Assembly: GCA_937965795.1 (NCBI GenBank)
Contig: CALCMD010000082.1
Span: 1 to 64,000, forward strand
Direction of reading: 5' to 3'
Length of the DNA: 64,000 bases
Source: an uncultured Lachnospiraceae bacterium
GTDB taxonomy: Bacteria > Bacillota > Clostridia > Lachnospirales > Lachnospiraceae
This document shows, piece by piece, positions 23,450 to 32,071 of this stretch. Position numbers and translations under genes: made by a program. The notes under the pieces are model-generated. The model was not told where the DNA came from. It did no database searches and saw only the letters and a list, made by a program, of their open reading frames with translations. Within the stretch, counting starts at the first letter, position 1. Each line of letters begins with the position of its first letter.

Positions 23450-25591
23450 TTATGCCAACTGCCTTCTGGCCATCGCCGCAAACTTTCCGTTTTTCTCCAT
23501 CAGCGTCTCATACGTCCCTTCTTCCGCAATCCGCCCGTTTTCCAGATAAAGAATCCTGTCGCAGTCCCTGATCGTGGACAGGCGGTGGGCAATCACCAGA
23601 CGGGTACATGCCATTTCCCTCAGTGTTTTTACCACTATGGCCTGCGTCAGATTATCCAGCGCTGAAGTAGCCTCATCAAACAGAAGAACCGAAGGATTTG
23701 CCGCCAGCGCCCTTGCAATCAGAATGCGCTGCTTCTGCCCTCCGGAAAGCCCGCCGCCCTCCTCAGAAAGCATGGTAAACATTCCCATCGGCATATTTTC
23801 AATGTCCTCTGCCACGCCCGCTTTTCCTGCCGCTTCCCAGGCTTCTTCCATCGACAGCCAGGGTGCGCAGATGGCGATGTTCGAAAAAATATCGCCGGAA
23901 AACAGTTTTCCTTCCTGCAAAACCACGCCGATCTTCCGGCGCAAAGATGCAAGGTCAAGTCCTGTAATATCCCTGCCGTCATAGTAAACAGAGCCGGACT
24001 GCGCCCTCTCAAATCCCAGTAAAAGCCGCATCAGCGTAGATTTCCCGCATCCGGAACCGCCCACGATTCCGATATATTCTCCGGGGGATACCCTGAGATT
24101 CATCTGCTCCAGCACATAGGGCATATCCTCCTGATACCGGAAATTCACGTTGCAGATTTCAATTTCTCCGGCAAGCTCTTTGACCGGCTCCTTCCCGCCC
24201 TGATTTTCCGGCGTTTCCGTAAGAATCGGGCGAAGCATTTCTAAGGTGGGCTTCAGGCTCCCCGCCTGCCTGCCCAGATCCGCCAGCGCCATGACCGCGA
24301 ACACAAAGGAAGAAAACGCCGCCTGGAAAGCGATAAACATGGACGCAGGAATACCGCTTTGATACGCCTTTATGTACAGGTAAATGCTTCCTCCCGCAGA
24401 AACCGCCGTTCCGATCACTCCTGCAATCTGAAGATAGCGTCCGGGAAGAACCGGCTTTTCCCGGTAAGCCGCCGCCCAGCGTCCAAAAGCCCTGGCTTCT
24501 GCGCCCGCCATACGGATTTTCGCCATCCCCCCCAAAAGCTGGCACACCATGCCTGTCACTGCATTTCCCGCCCGGTTTTCCTCCTGCTTTCTCCGAACCT
24601 GGAAAAAGCACATACATCCCGTATTCAGCGTCAGAAGCAGGATAATGAAAACCGAAGGCATCACCAGCTCCCTGGCAAACGCAGAAATCTGAAACAGGTA
24701 AATCACAGACAAAAGCGCAGTCAGGGCGGTCGGTATCATCTCTCCTCCCAGAAGCGCGCAGACCTGGTTCACCGCATCCGCCCTCCCGAAAAGTTCGCCT
24801 GAGTCATAGTCCCGGAAAAACCGCACCGGGAGGTGAAACATTCTGTCCCATACCGCACTCTGCGCCGCAGCCGCCATTTTATTTCCAATTCGCGCCACCC
24901 AGACATTCCGCGCCAGCCCGATTAAGGCAGAAAAAAGAATACTGCTTACGACAAGCACCAGAATTCCCGGAAGCTCCTTTGCCGTCCCGGAAGGAATCAC
25001 CGTGTCGTACACGATACGGCTGATGTACGGCAGAATCAGTCCCGCCAGTTCCAGAAGCAGGCTGATTCCAAATACCGCCAGCACATCTGCCGCAGACAGG
25101 CTCTGCAAAAGAAACTTTCCAAAAGCCCCCATTCCTGTCTCTTCCTTGGGCAGAGGCTTATAAAAGCAATACGCTATCCTCTGAAATTCTTCCGCATCTT
25201 TTCCGGCGAGCCTGTCGCGGCCTCCCTGTACGGCGCGGCAGTACCTGTGAGAACCGCCTGGAAGCAGCGCCAGGGCTTTTCCTTCCCTGTCAAATGCCAG
25301 AAGGGGCATTGACGCCTCCTTCCACCATTCTCCCGTCAGTGCGATCTTGCGCATCAGAAGCCCGGTTTCCGCCTGCACCACATCCAGAACCGCCTGTACC
25401 TCCTCCATTCCCTCCACGGGCTCCGGCATCTCCATCCGGAAATAGAGAAGTATCTTCTCCATCTCCCGCCATACGCTGCCGCAGTCCCGGCTCCTGTACC
25501 CGGCGCTTCCTTTTCCGGTCAGCGAACCATACAGCAGCCGGGACGCATCACGCAGACATTCCCTGTCCCTTTGTTGTCTCTGCATCTCCAT
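23450..25591 (-). CDS. NHLM-type bacteriocin export ABC transporter, permease/ATPase
   Basis: The 713 residues resemble the second ABC protein of NHLM (NHLP) secretion systems. An N-terminal ~150-residue non-peptidase domain precedes six membrane helices and an ATPase with Walker A GGSGCGKST, signature LSGGQKQR and Walker B VLLFDEATSALD. It has no C39 peptidase domain, unlike its upstream neighbour, and the two probably work as a heteromer. The gene begins 31 bases after the upstream transporter. Confidence 0.88.
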   Translation of the reverse strand: MEMQRQQRDRECLRDASRLLYGSLTGKGSAGYRSRDCGSVWREMEKILLYFRMEMPEPVEGMEEVQAVLDVVQAETGLLMRKIALTGEWWKEASMPLLAFDREGKALALLPGGSHRYCRAVQGGRDRLAGKDAEEFQRIAYCFYKPLPKEETGMGAFGKFLLQSLSAADVLAVFGISLLLELAGLILPYISRIVYDTVIPSGTAKELPGILVLVVSSILFSALIGLARNVWVARIGNKMAAAAQSAVWDRMFHLPVRFFRDYDSGELFGRADAVNQVCALLGGEMIPTALTALLSVIYLFQISAFARELVMPSVFIILLLTLNTGCMCFFQVRRKQEENRAGNAVTGMVCQLLGGMAKIRMAGAEARAFGRWAAAYREKPVLPGRYLQIAGVIGTAVSAGGSIYLYIKAYQSGIPASMFIAFQAAFSSFVFAVMALADLGRQAGSLKPTLEMLRPILTETPENQGGKEPVKELAGEIEICNVNFRYQEDMPYVLEQMNLRVSPGEYIGIVGGSGCGKSTLMRLLLGFERAQSGSVYYDGRDITGLDLASLRRKIGVVLQEGKLFSGDIFSNIAICAPWLSMEEAWEAAGKAGVAEDIENMPMGMFTMLSEEGGGLSGGQKQRILIARALAANPSVLLFDEATSALDNLTQAIVVKTLREMACTRLVIAHRLSTIRDCDRILYLENGRIAEEGTYETLMEKNGKFAAMARRQLA

Positions 25592-25621
25592 AGTTTCCTC
25601 TTTCCTGACGCACTTGCTGCG

Positions 25622-27772
25622 TCAATCACTTCTTACCAGCCTGGCGTAAGCGCCTTCTTTTGCCATCAGTTCTTCATGCGTCCCCCGCTCTGCCGCGCGC
25701 CCCTCTTTGAGCAAAATGATTTCGTCCGCGTCCCGGATGGCAGACAGGCGGTGGGCGATTACAAAGCAGGTAATCCCCCGTCTCTTTACGGCTTCCATCA
25801 CCCGTTTTTCCGTCATAGCATCCAGGGCAGACGTGGCCTCGTCCAAAATCAGAATCCGGGGATTCGCAGCCAATGCCCTCGCGATTTCCAGCCGCTGTCT
25901 CTGACCGCCGGACAAATCAGAACCGCCTTCCCTCAGGACATACTGATACCCTTCCTTTCTCGCCATAATATCTTCATGAATGCAGGCGTCCTTGCAGGCA
26001 TTGATCAGGTTTTCCTCACTCGCCGTATCGTCCCACAGCGTCAGGTTTTCCAGGATCGTGCCGGAAAACAGGGAAATGCTCTGGTCGACAACCGCCACCG
26101 AATCCGTAAACGCATCCCGCGCAATTTCTCTTTTTTCCTTTCCATCAAACAGAATCTTTCCGTCAGACGGCTGATACAGCCCTGCCAGCAGTTTGGCAAG
26201 CGTGGATTTCCCGCTGCCGCTGCCGCCTGTCAGGGCAATCATCTCCCCCGGATCTGCTTTCATGGAAAATTCCCGGATGAGAGGCTCCGTAACCGGGCTG
26301 TATCCAAAGCTTACTCCCTGCACTTCTACCCTGCCTGTCAGTCTGTCCCTGCTTCTTCCTCCGTCGCCAAACAGTTCCTCCTCCGTTACGTCCTCTTCAT
26401 AATCCATCACATCGCGGATTCGGTCCTCACTTCCCGCCAGCTTCTGCCAGGACTGCATACAGGCGGCAAAAGAGGGCATCGGTGCAAAGAAAAGATTGAC
26501 AAACCCCTGGAAAGCCGCCAGCGTACCCACCGTCAGCCTTCCCTCAAAAACCGCCGAAATCCCGGCAAGCAGGATAGCCGCGTTGCACAGCCCAGCCAAA
26601 AGCCCCGGCAGCATCCGCAGAATAACGCCCCGCTTCTCCGTTTTTAACAGGGAGTTATTATATTTCGTCTGATAACCCATGATCTTTTCCAGCATCCCCT
26701 GCTCGGCGCCGCTGGCCTTCACGGTTTCTATCATGGAAATCCCGGAAATCATCATCCCGGCAAGCCTGCCCTCATCACGCTGCATACTTCTGGCGCTGTT
26801 GGCGCTCTCCTTTGACAGCAGAATGACTGCCGCGATATTTACCACTCCTCCGGCAAGCCCTAAAAACGCCATTCCCGCATCAAAGCTCAGCATAATGCCA
26901 AAGAGCATCGCCATCATCACCAGATCGGCCGCAGCCGGAAGCATCTGCTCCATCAACACTCCCGCTGCTTCTTCATTGCTGTCGGCACGGGATACGATAT
27001 CCCCGGAAAAACGCTGCGCAAAAAAGCTCATCGGCAGGCGAAGCACCTTCCACATAAATTTCGCCGTTCCTTCCAGCGCCATCTTCGCCCGCATCCTTTC
27101 CATCAGGATATTTTTCATGCTTCCCACCAGAAGCCCCAGCACACACACGGCGGACATCGCCCCAATCAGGGGTGGAAACCACTCCCTCGCATTTCCGAGC
27201 AGTATCTTGTCCGTATAAATCCGGTAAAAGACCGGCTGGAGCATATTCAGCGCCGCATACAGCACGCCCAGAACCATTGCTGCCGCCAGAGGAACTTTCA
27301 TTCCCGCCAGGCGGCTTTTCAGAAACACCGCGCCGTTTTTCGGCTTTCCTTCCGGTATAAAAGTTTCACCTGGGGTAAAGCTTAGGACGATTCCGGTAAA
27401 AGACGTCTCAAAGTCCTTCCAATCTACCCGCACCGCTCCCGCCGCCGGGTCGTTAATCAGCGCTTTCCCTTTTTCAAAGCCGCATAAAACCACGAAGTGA
27501 TTAAAATTCCAGTGGAGAATCATCGGAAAATCGTCCCTCTTTTTCAGGCTCTCCGCACGCATCTTAAATGCCCTTGCTTCCAGCCCGTGCCTTTTCGCCG
27601 CCTTTACGATATATTTTGCGCTGCTCCCATCCCTGGTCACATTGCAGTCGATACGCATCCTTTCCAGCGGGATATAGCGTTGATAATAAGCCAGCACCAT
27701 CGCCAGGGAAGCCGCCCCGCATTCCACCGCTTCCATCTGGAGGATCACCGGAACCTTTCTCTTTCTTTTCAT
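25622..27772 (-). CDS. C39 peptidase-containing ABC exporter (NHLM type)
   Basis: This 716-residue protein has an N-terminal C39 peptidase domain with its full set of residues: Gln12 and Cys18 (QMEAVECGAAS), His92 (WNFNHFVVL) and Asp108 (INDPAAG). Six membrane helices follow, then an ATPase (GGSGSGKST, LSGGQRQR, ILILDEATSALD). C39 domains cut leader peptides after a double glycine while the core is exported. The likely substrate, a 49-residue peptide with VTGG at 25-28, is encoded upstream in the same operon at 38200-38349. Confidence 0.92.
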   Translation of the reverse strand: MKRKRKVPVILQMEAVECGAASLAMVLAYYQRYIPLERMRIDCNVTRDGSSAKYIVKAAKRHGLEARAFKMRAESLKKRDDFPMILHWNFNHFVVLCGFEKGKALINDPAAGAVRVDWKDFETSFTGIVLSFTPGETFIPEGKPKNGAVFLKSRLAGMKVPLAAAMVLGVLYAALNMLQPVFYRIYTDKILLGNAREWFPPLIGAMSAVCVLGLLVGSMKNILMERMRAKMALEGTAKFMWKVLRLPMSFFAQRFSGDIVSRADSNEEAAGVLMEQMLPAAADLVMMAMLFGIMLSFDAGMAFLGLAGGVVNIAAVILLSKESANSARSMQRDEGRLAGMMISGISMIETVKASGAEQGMLEKIMGYQTKYNNSLLKTEKRGVILRMLPGLLAGLCNAAILLAGISAVFEGRLTVGTLAAFQGFVNLFFAPMPSFAACMQSWQKLAGSEDRIRDVMDYEEDVTEEELFGDGGRSRDRLTGRVEVQGVSFGYSPVTEPLIREFSMKADPGEMIALTGGSGSGKSTLAKLLAGLYQPSDGKILFDGKEKREIARDAFTDSVAVVDQSISLFSGTILENLTLWDDTASEENLINACKDACIHEDIMARKEGYQYVLREGGSDLSGGQRQRLEIARALAANPRILILDEATSALDAMTEKRVMEAVKRRGITCFVIAHRLSAIRDADEIILLKEGRAAERGTHEELMAKEGAYARLVRSD

Positions 27773-27784
27773 ATGTTCCCTCCT

Positions 27785-28693
27785 CTAGCGCAGCAGCAGC
27801 TCATACGGCCTGTACTCACTTTTTACAATATGTACCCGGCATTTATCCCCTGATTTTACGGACAGCCCTTCTCCCCTGCGATTCGACCAGATATAGGAAT
27901 TTTCAGCTCCCTCTGAGATTCCCAGATGGATTTTCACCTCTACACAGCCTGTTTTGGGCAAAAGATCCTCCACATACTCCAGAGTCCCCATATGCCGGAT
28001 GATTCCATTTTCCGTCGCCAGATTTTCTGAAATCCCGGCTACGACCCCTGTCATATACCCATACTCTTCACGGGCCGCATAAGCAGGCGTGACCTGGGCT
28101 TCCATTCCGATTTCCAGAGTGTTTGCCTCCTCCTTTGGAATATAGAGCAGAATTTCCTGATAGCCATAAGGGCTGCTGGGAATCACAGAAGCAATCAATG
28201 CACCCGCTTCTACAGACGTCCCCGAAAGCTCCGCCCTCTGCACGATTCCATCCGTAGTGCTGCGGATCAGGGACTGCCCCACGCGCCGGTTTATTTCCTC
28301 CTCAAGTTCCAGATACTCCTGAGTTTCTTTTCCATACGTTTCCTGTTTCCTGCGAAGCCTGTCAATCTCCTCCATCTGCTCCTCGTTTGCAATCACCGCC
28401 AGGATATCTCCATCCGAGACACGATCCCCCTCCTTTACCAGAACGTCCTGTACCACGCCTCCGATTTCGGTATTTAAAAGAACCACATCCTCATTGTCAA
28501 AGATGACGCCTTCATAGTCCGCTCCGCTCGAAACCGTCCCGACACACATCCACAGCGCCGCCGCCGCCACTCCCAAAAGGATTGCCGCAAAAAGAATCCA
28601 CATCGGAAGGTTCATAAGTTTCACTGGTTCATCCAGCCCCTCCGTATCCGCCAGACGCTCCAGCGCCGTGCGGTTGAAAAGTTCCTTTTTCAT
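27785..28693 (-). CDS. HlyD-family adaptor of the NHLM secretion system
   Basis: At 302 residues the protein fits NHLM-type HlyD proteins. A cytoplasmic N-terminus (MKKELFNRTALERLADTEGLDEP) leads to one membrane helix (~30-50). A biotinyl-lipoyl-like half-motif (VLVKEGDRVSDGDILAVI), a short coiled coil and the second half (STTDGIVQRAELSGTSVEAGALI) follow. It would span the cell wall side and guide exported peptide. ATG 28693 sits directly after the upstream stop with GGAGGAATGAG before it. Confidence 0.88.
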   Translation of the reverse strand: MKKELFNRTALERLADTEGLDEPVKLMNLPMWILFAAILLGVAAAALWMCVGTVSSGADYEGVIFDNEDVVLLNTEIGGVVQDVLVKEGDRVSDGDILAVIANEEQMEEIDRLRRKQETYGKETQEYLELEEEINRRVGQSLIRSTTDGIVQRAELSGTSVEAGALIASVIPSSPYGYQEILLYIPKEEANTLEIGMEAQVTPAYAAREEYGYMTGVVAGISENLATENGIIRHMGTLEYVEDLLPKTGCVEVKIHLGISEGAENSYIWSNRRGEGLSVKSGDKCRVHIVKSEYRPYELLLR

Positions 28694-28694
28694 C

Positions 28695-29837
28695 TCATTC
28701 CTCCTCGAACACAAACTCGCCGCCCCGGCATACTGCCACGGGACATTCCCCGGCAAGCAGCCGCCCGCTCTCATCAAACCGCAGGGTTCCCGCCGCTCCC
28801 TCATATCCATCCTCAGATTTCAGCGCGCTCATAAAAGCCGCCTTTACATCCCCGGTCTTTTTATAGCATTCCGCCAACATCCGGAACAAATCATAGTACT
28901 GAACTGCCGCCGTCGAAAAGGTCTGCCCGGATTCCTTCTCGTACTTCGCCACAAAAGCCGTGAGCTTATCGCTTTTCACATAAGGGTACACGGGGACAAT
29001 GACCGCACCTTCAAGACCCGTTCCATATTCCTGCAAAATCTCCGTACTGTCCAGCGCATAGTCCCCTGCCACGGTGAGCCCCGGCGCTTTCTCCCGCAGA
29101 CGGCGAATCAGCCATGCACTGTCCTCCCTGTCATAAAAGTTCGCCACCACCGCGTCCACGCCCAGTTTCCGGCAGCGTACGAGCAGGGCAGATAACGACT
29201 CCTCATCAAAAGGCCCCGTAACGGAATCCTTCACAGAAATCCCTTCTTCTTTCTCAAGGGCCGCCTGAAGCCCTCTGATTTCATCCTTCTCAAACTTCGT
29301 ATCTGAATGGCACAGAGCGATGCTCTTTACTCCCTTTTCCGCCAGCCATGTGCCAATCCGGTTCCCGATGGCTTTTCCGCTCAGAAAATCCGCCAGAAAA
29401 TACGCATAGCCCGCATCCGCCACCTCATCGTAACATCCCATCGTCACCACCAGCGGTTTCTCCGCTTCCTCGAAAATCTCTGCCGTCGCTCCGATCGATT
29501 CAAAATTCTGAAAAGACAGCGCTACATCCACTTCCTCATCCCCAGCCAGCGCTTTCGCCAGGGAAATCCCTCTCGCATAGTCTTCCCCGTCGTCTACGAT
29601 GTCAAGCTCTACCGTGATTCCCAGTTCTTCCTTAATCTCCTTTAACGCCAGGGAAATGCCATTTTCAATCCCGGCGTCCGAGTGGTAGTAGTCCCCGCTG
29701 TCCAGAATCGTAACGCGCAGGACAGACTTATCCCTCGCCGTTTCCTCCCGGCTCTCTCCCGCTCCCGCCAGAGCCAGCCCCAGACAGCCAGAAATCACCG
29801 CCGCAAGCGCTGCCCCAAGCCATATTCTTTTCTTCAT
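28695..29837 (-). CDS. Type I (Leu/Ile/Val-like) substrate-binding lipoprotein
   Basis: The 380 residues match the Peripla_BP_6 fold: VLRVTILDSGDYYHSDAGIENGISLALKEI near the start, VTMGCYDEVADAGYAYFL, SIALCHSDTKF. The signal sequence has a lipobox-like ISGC at 15-18, so lipid anchoring is plausible. No matching ABC permease is adjacent. It may be a ligand receptor for the peptide system rather than a nutrient importer. An Lgt-like enzyme is encoded two genes upstream. ATG 29837 has GGAGG overlapping the previous stop. Confidence 0.8.
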   Translation of the reverse strand: MKKRIWLGAALAAVISGCLGLALAGAGESREETARDKSVLRVTILDSGDYYHSDAGIENGISLALKEIKEELGITVELDIVDDGEDYARGISLAKALAGDEEVDVALSFQNFESIGATAEIFEEAEKPLVVTMGCYDEVADAGYAYFLADFLSGKAIGNRIGTWLAEKGVKSIALCHSDTKFEKDEIRGLQAALEKEEGISVKDSVTGPFDEESLSALLVRCRKLGVDAVVANFYDREDSAWLIRRLREKAPGLTVAGDYALDSTEILQEYGTGLEGAVIVPVYPYVKSDKLTAFVAKYEKESGQTFSTAAVQYYDLFRMLAECYKKTGDVKAAFMSALKSEDGYEGAAGTLRFDESGRLLAGECPVAVCRGGEFVFEEE

Positions 29838-29838
29838 T

Positions 29839-31224
29839 TCAACCTCCATATTCTTTGAACTCCATCGCCGCATGATAAATGGTATTCTTCCCGTCGCCGC
29901 TGAGGTATTCGGGATAAAGAATCTGCGCAAGTTTCATATCCCCTTTGTGGATTTTTCTGCATTTCCTTCCAGAATCTGTCTCGTCTACGCTGTCGAGCTG
30001 CACGACATACTTTGTCCCGTAGAAGTACCAGGGAAGCGCCAGCATTGTGATATAGTCTATAATGGATTCCTTTTTTCCGTCTGCATTTGTTATCTTCTGC
30101 ATGTAGGAGGATTTCTCGATGTACGGTTTGCGCTTTTCGCAGAACTTCCGGCAAAGCCCCCGTTCTCTTTCGTGGAGCACCGTGTATTCCACATTGGGAT
30201 GCTGTTTCCCCATCCTGCCGATCACTTCCAGATACAGGTCTGTAATCTTGTAGGCTTCTTTTCGGAATTCTTCTAATTTGCTTTCTTTTATCCCTGCCGG
30301 AAGCTCCTGTAAGTCGCTTTCCATATATTTCAAATAAGACAGATCAGGGAGCGGTATTACCGTCTTTGCCCCCAGCGTTTCTGCGAAAGCGAAGAGAAAG
30401 CGGAGACTGTCGTATTCCTGCCTGGTAATCCCGGTTTTCCGGTTTTCAAAACAAATCTGCACAATCCTTTCCCGGTTCCCGGCGATATACTCTTTTAAAC
30501 TGATATCCGCATCCTGCTCTTTCAGGCACCGCCGCCCGCAGCAGCAGTCAAAGGCTGCGCACGCCCCATTTTCCAATGTAATATGCACCAGCACCTCGTC
30601 CATGCCAAAGAGACAGGGGCCGCCTACGATTCCAATCTCTTCTCCCTTTCCCAGCGCATCCTGAAGCTCTTCCAGATGAGATACAAAAAAGGGAAGTTTC
30701 CGGGTATCTCTGGCTGAGATTTTCGAAAGGCAGGGGATACTTTTCATGATTTCAGCTCCTGTAGACAGAAATACCGTGTTTTTATACTGTAGAGCGCAAG
30801 GGGCTTTCCCCCCGTATCCCAGATCGTCCCACGCTTCTTTTGCAATTCTTTCCGATAATTCTTTCTGCTTTCCCTGCACCGCTTTTTTCCGCTGACGAAG
30901 CTGCCTTTTTTCTTCTTCTGAGGGCTGCTGTACCTGCCCCGGCAGCGTCTGCTTTCTTTTCCACTCTGCTTCCTGCCTGAAAAGTTCTTCTTTTGCGGTC
31001 TGGAGCGTCTGGTATTCTTCGGACTCCTGCTTCTTTTTTTCTGTCAGCCTGCGCCATTTGCGAAACACCGGGTAAATCTGCATCGCCCCTTCCTCTTCAC
31101 ATATTTTTATAAAGTCGCCTATAACAAGTGGAAAATCCAGCGCTGCATCCGCTGTCGTACGATAGACGCTGCATTCTGGTTTCACCCCATGCCATTTTAG
31201 CTGTTCTCTGATACTCGTCCGCAT
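29839..31224 (-). CDS. Unrecognised 461-residue cytoplasmic protein in the peptide operon
   Basis: I do not recognise a family. ATG 31224 follows AGGAGATAAAAGT. Residues ~50-140 are a charged coiled coil (KKKQESEEYQTLQTAKEELF). A middle part has FLSTGAEIMKSIPCLSK, and a cysteine cluster follows at ~225-240 (ACAAFDCCCGRRC). The C-terminal half is mixed helical (GAKTVIPLPDLSYLKYMESD; DYITMLALPWYFYGTKYVVQLD). No membrane helix or signal peptide is evident. The tight packing between the Lgt-like gene and the binding-protein gene makes a role in product synthesis or regulation likely; a metal site in the Cys cluster is possible. Confidence 0.65.
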   Translation of the reverse strand: MRTSIREQLKWHGVKPECSVYRTTADAALDFPLVIGDFIKICEEEGAMQIYPVFRKWRRLTEKKKQESEEYQTLQTAKEELFRQEAEWKRKQTLPGQVQQPSEEEKRQLRQRKKAVQGKQKELSERIAKEAWDDLGYGGKAPCALQYKNTVFLSTGAEIMKSIPCLSKISARDTRKLPFFVSHLEELQDALGKGEEIGIVGGPCLFGMDEVLVHITLENGACAAFDCCCGRRCLKEQDADISLKEYIAGNRERIVQICFENRKTGITRQEYDSLRFLFAFAETLGAKTVIPLPDLSYLKYMESDLQELPAGIKESKLEEFRKEAYKITDLYLEVIGRMGKQHPNVEYTVLHERERGLCRKFCEKRKPYIEKSSYMQKITNADGKKESIIDYITMLALPWYFYGTKYVVQLDSVDETDSGRKCRKIHKGDMKLAQILYPEYLSGDGKNTIYHAAMEFKEYGG

Positions 31225-31228
31225 ACTT

Positions 31229-32020
31229 TTATCTCCTCTTTTGTCTTTCCCCTCCCCCACGTCTGCCGCGTCCCCGGTAAAAAAGCACAGAAATCAGGCA
31301 TAGTGCAAGCGCTGTAAACTGAATCCCATTCATCCCCATAAACAGCAGCGTCCCCCGCTGATCCATAAAAAATTCTGACACAAACACAGTGATTCCAAAT
31401 CCCAGAACGGCTTCTCCAAACACATTTTTCTTTTTCCTGTACCGCAAAAGCATGAAAAGCAACAGCACGAACATCCCCGCCATCTCAAAAATCTGGGACG
31501 GAAATACCCGGTAATCCACTTCCGCCGCCAAAAGACGAATGGAGCCTATGCCCCCATAAGGCTTTCCGTAACAGCACCCGTTCATCAGACACGCGGCCCG
31601 GTTAAAGAAATGCTGGATAATGAGGAAAAATCCCGTCCCATCCAGCGCCGCACTCAGATTTTCCGGCGTCTTTTTCTGTCTCAGGAACAGACAGGACAGC
31701 CGGTAAAACAGAGGATAACAGACTGCCGCAGCCAGCACACGCCCGCTGAAATGATTTCCCTCATGCCGCGCGACCCGTTCCCACAGCGTTTCTACGGTAC
31801 CAAAATCCATATAAGTAAGCTGCCGTACCACTGTACTAAGATAAGCCCCGACGGCCATACTCCCCGCCAAAGCCAGAATTGCCGCCGCCAGTTCCCGTCT
31901 CTGCTTTATTCTTTTCCAGAAAATCAGAAAGGCGGCCGCCACTCCAAACAGCGTACCCATATTCACAAAGAACGTATAACTGCTAACGCTTCCAAAAGGT
32001 GTCTGCATCACTTCACACAT
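31229..32020 (-). CDS. Lgt-like prolipoprotein diacylglyceryl transferase family protein
   Basis: This 263-residue protein has about seven membrane helices. It carries the Lgt hallmark as HFFNRAACLMNGCCYGKPYG, where Lgt has GRxxNFxNGExxG-like or NGCCYG forms, and a GNHFSGRV segment in the place of the active-site His loop. Lgt moves diacylglycerol onto a lipobox cysteine. As an operon paralogue it may modify the adjacent binding lipoprotein or another component. The peptide core has no Cys, so the peptide itself is an unlikely classical substrate. Confidence 0.8.
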   Translation of the reverse strand: MCEVMQTPFGSVSSYTFFVNMGTLFGVAAAFLIFWKRIKQRRELAAAILALAGSMAVGAYLSTVVRQLTYMDFGTVETLWERVARHEGNHFSGRVLAAAVCYPLFYRLSCLFLRQKKTPENLSAALDGTGFFLIIQHFFNRAACLMNGCCYGKPYGGIGSIRLLAAEVDYRVFPSQIFEMAGMFVLLLFMLLRYRKKKNVFGEAVLGFGITVFVSEFFMDQRGTLLFMGMNGIQFTALALCLISVLFYRGRGRRGGGERQKRR

Positions 32021-32071
32021 CGTTTCTTTCCCTCTCCTTCTTCCAATCTCGCAGCCGGGCTGTACAGGGCT

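Noticed and set aside
25571..26647. 358-codon plus-strand ORF
   Set aside because: It is antisense to the C39-ABC exporter, which has complete catalytic motifs.
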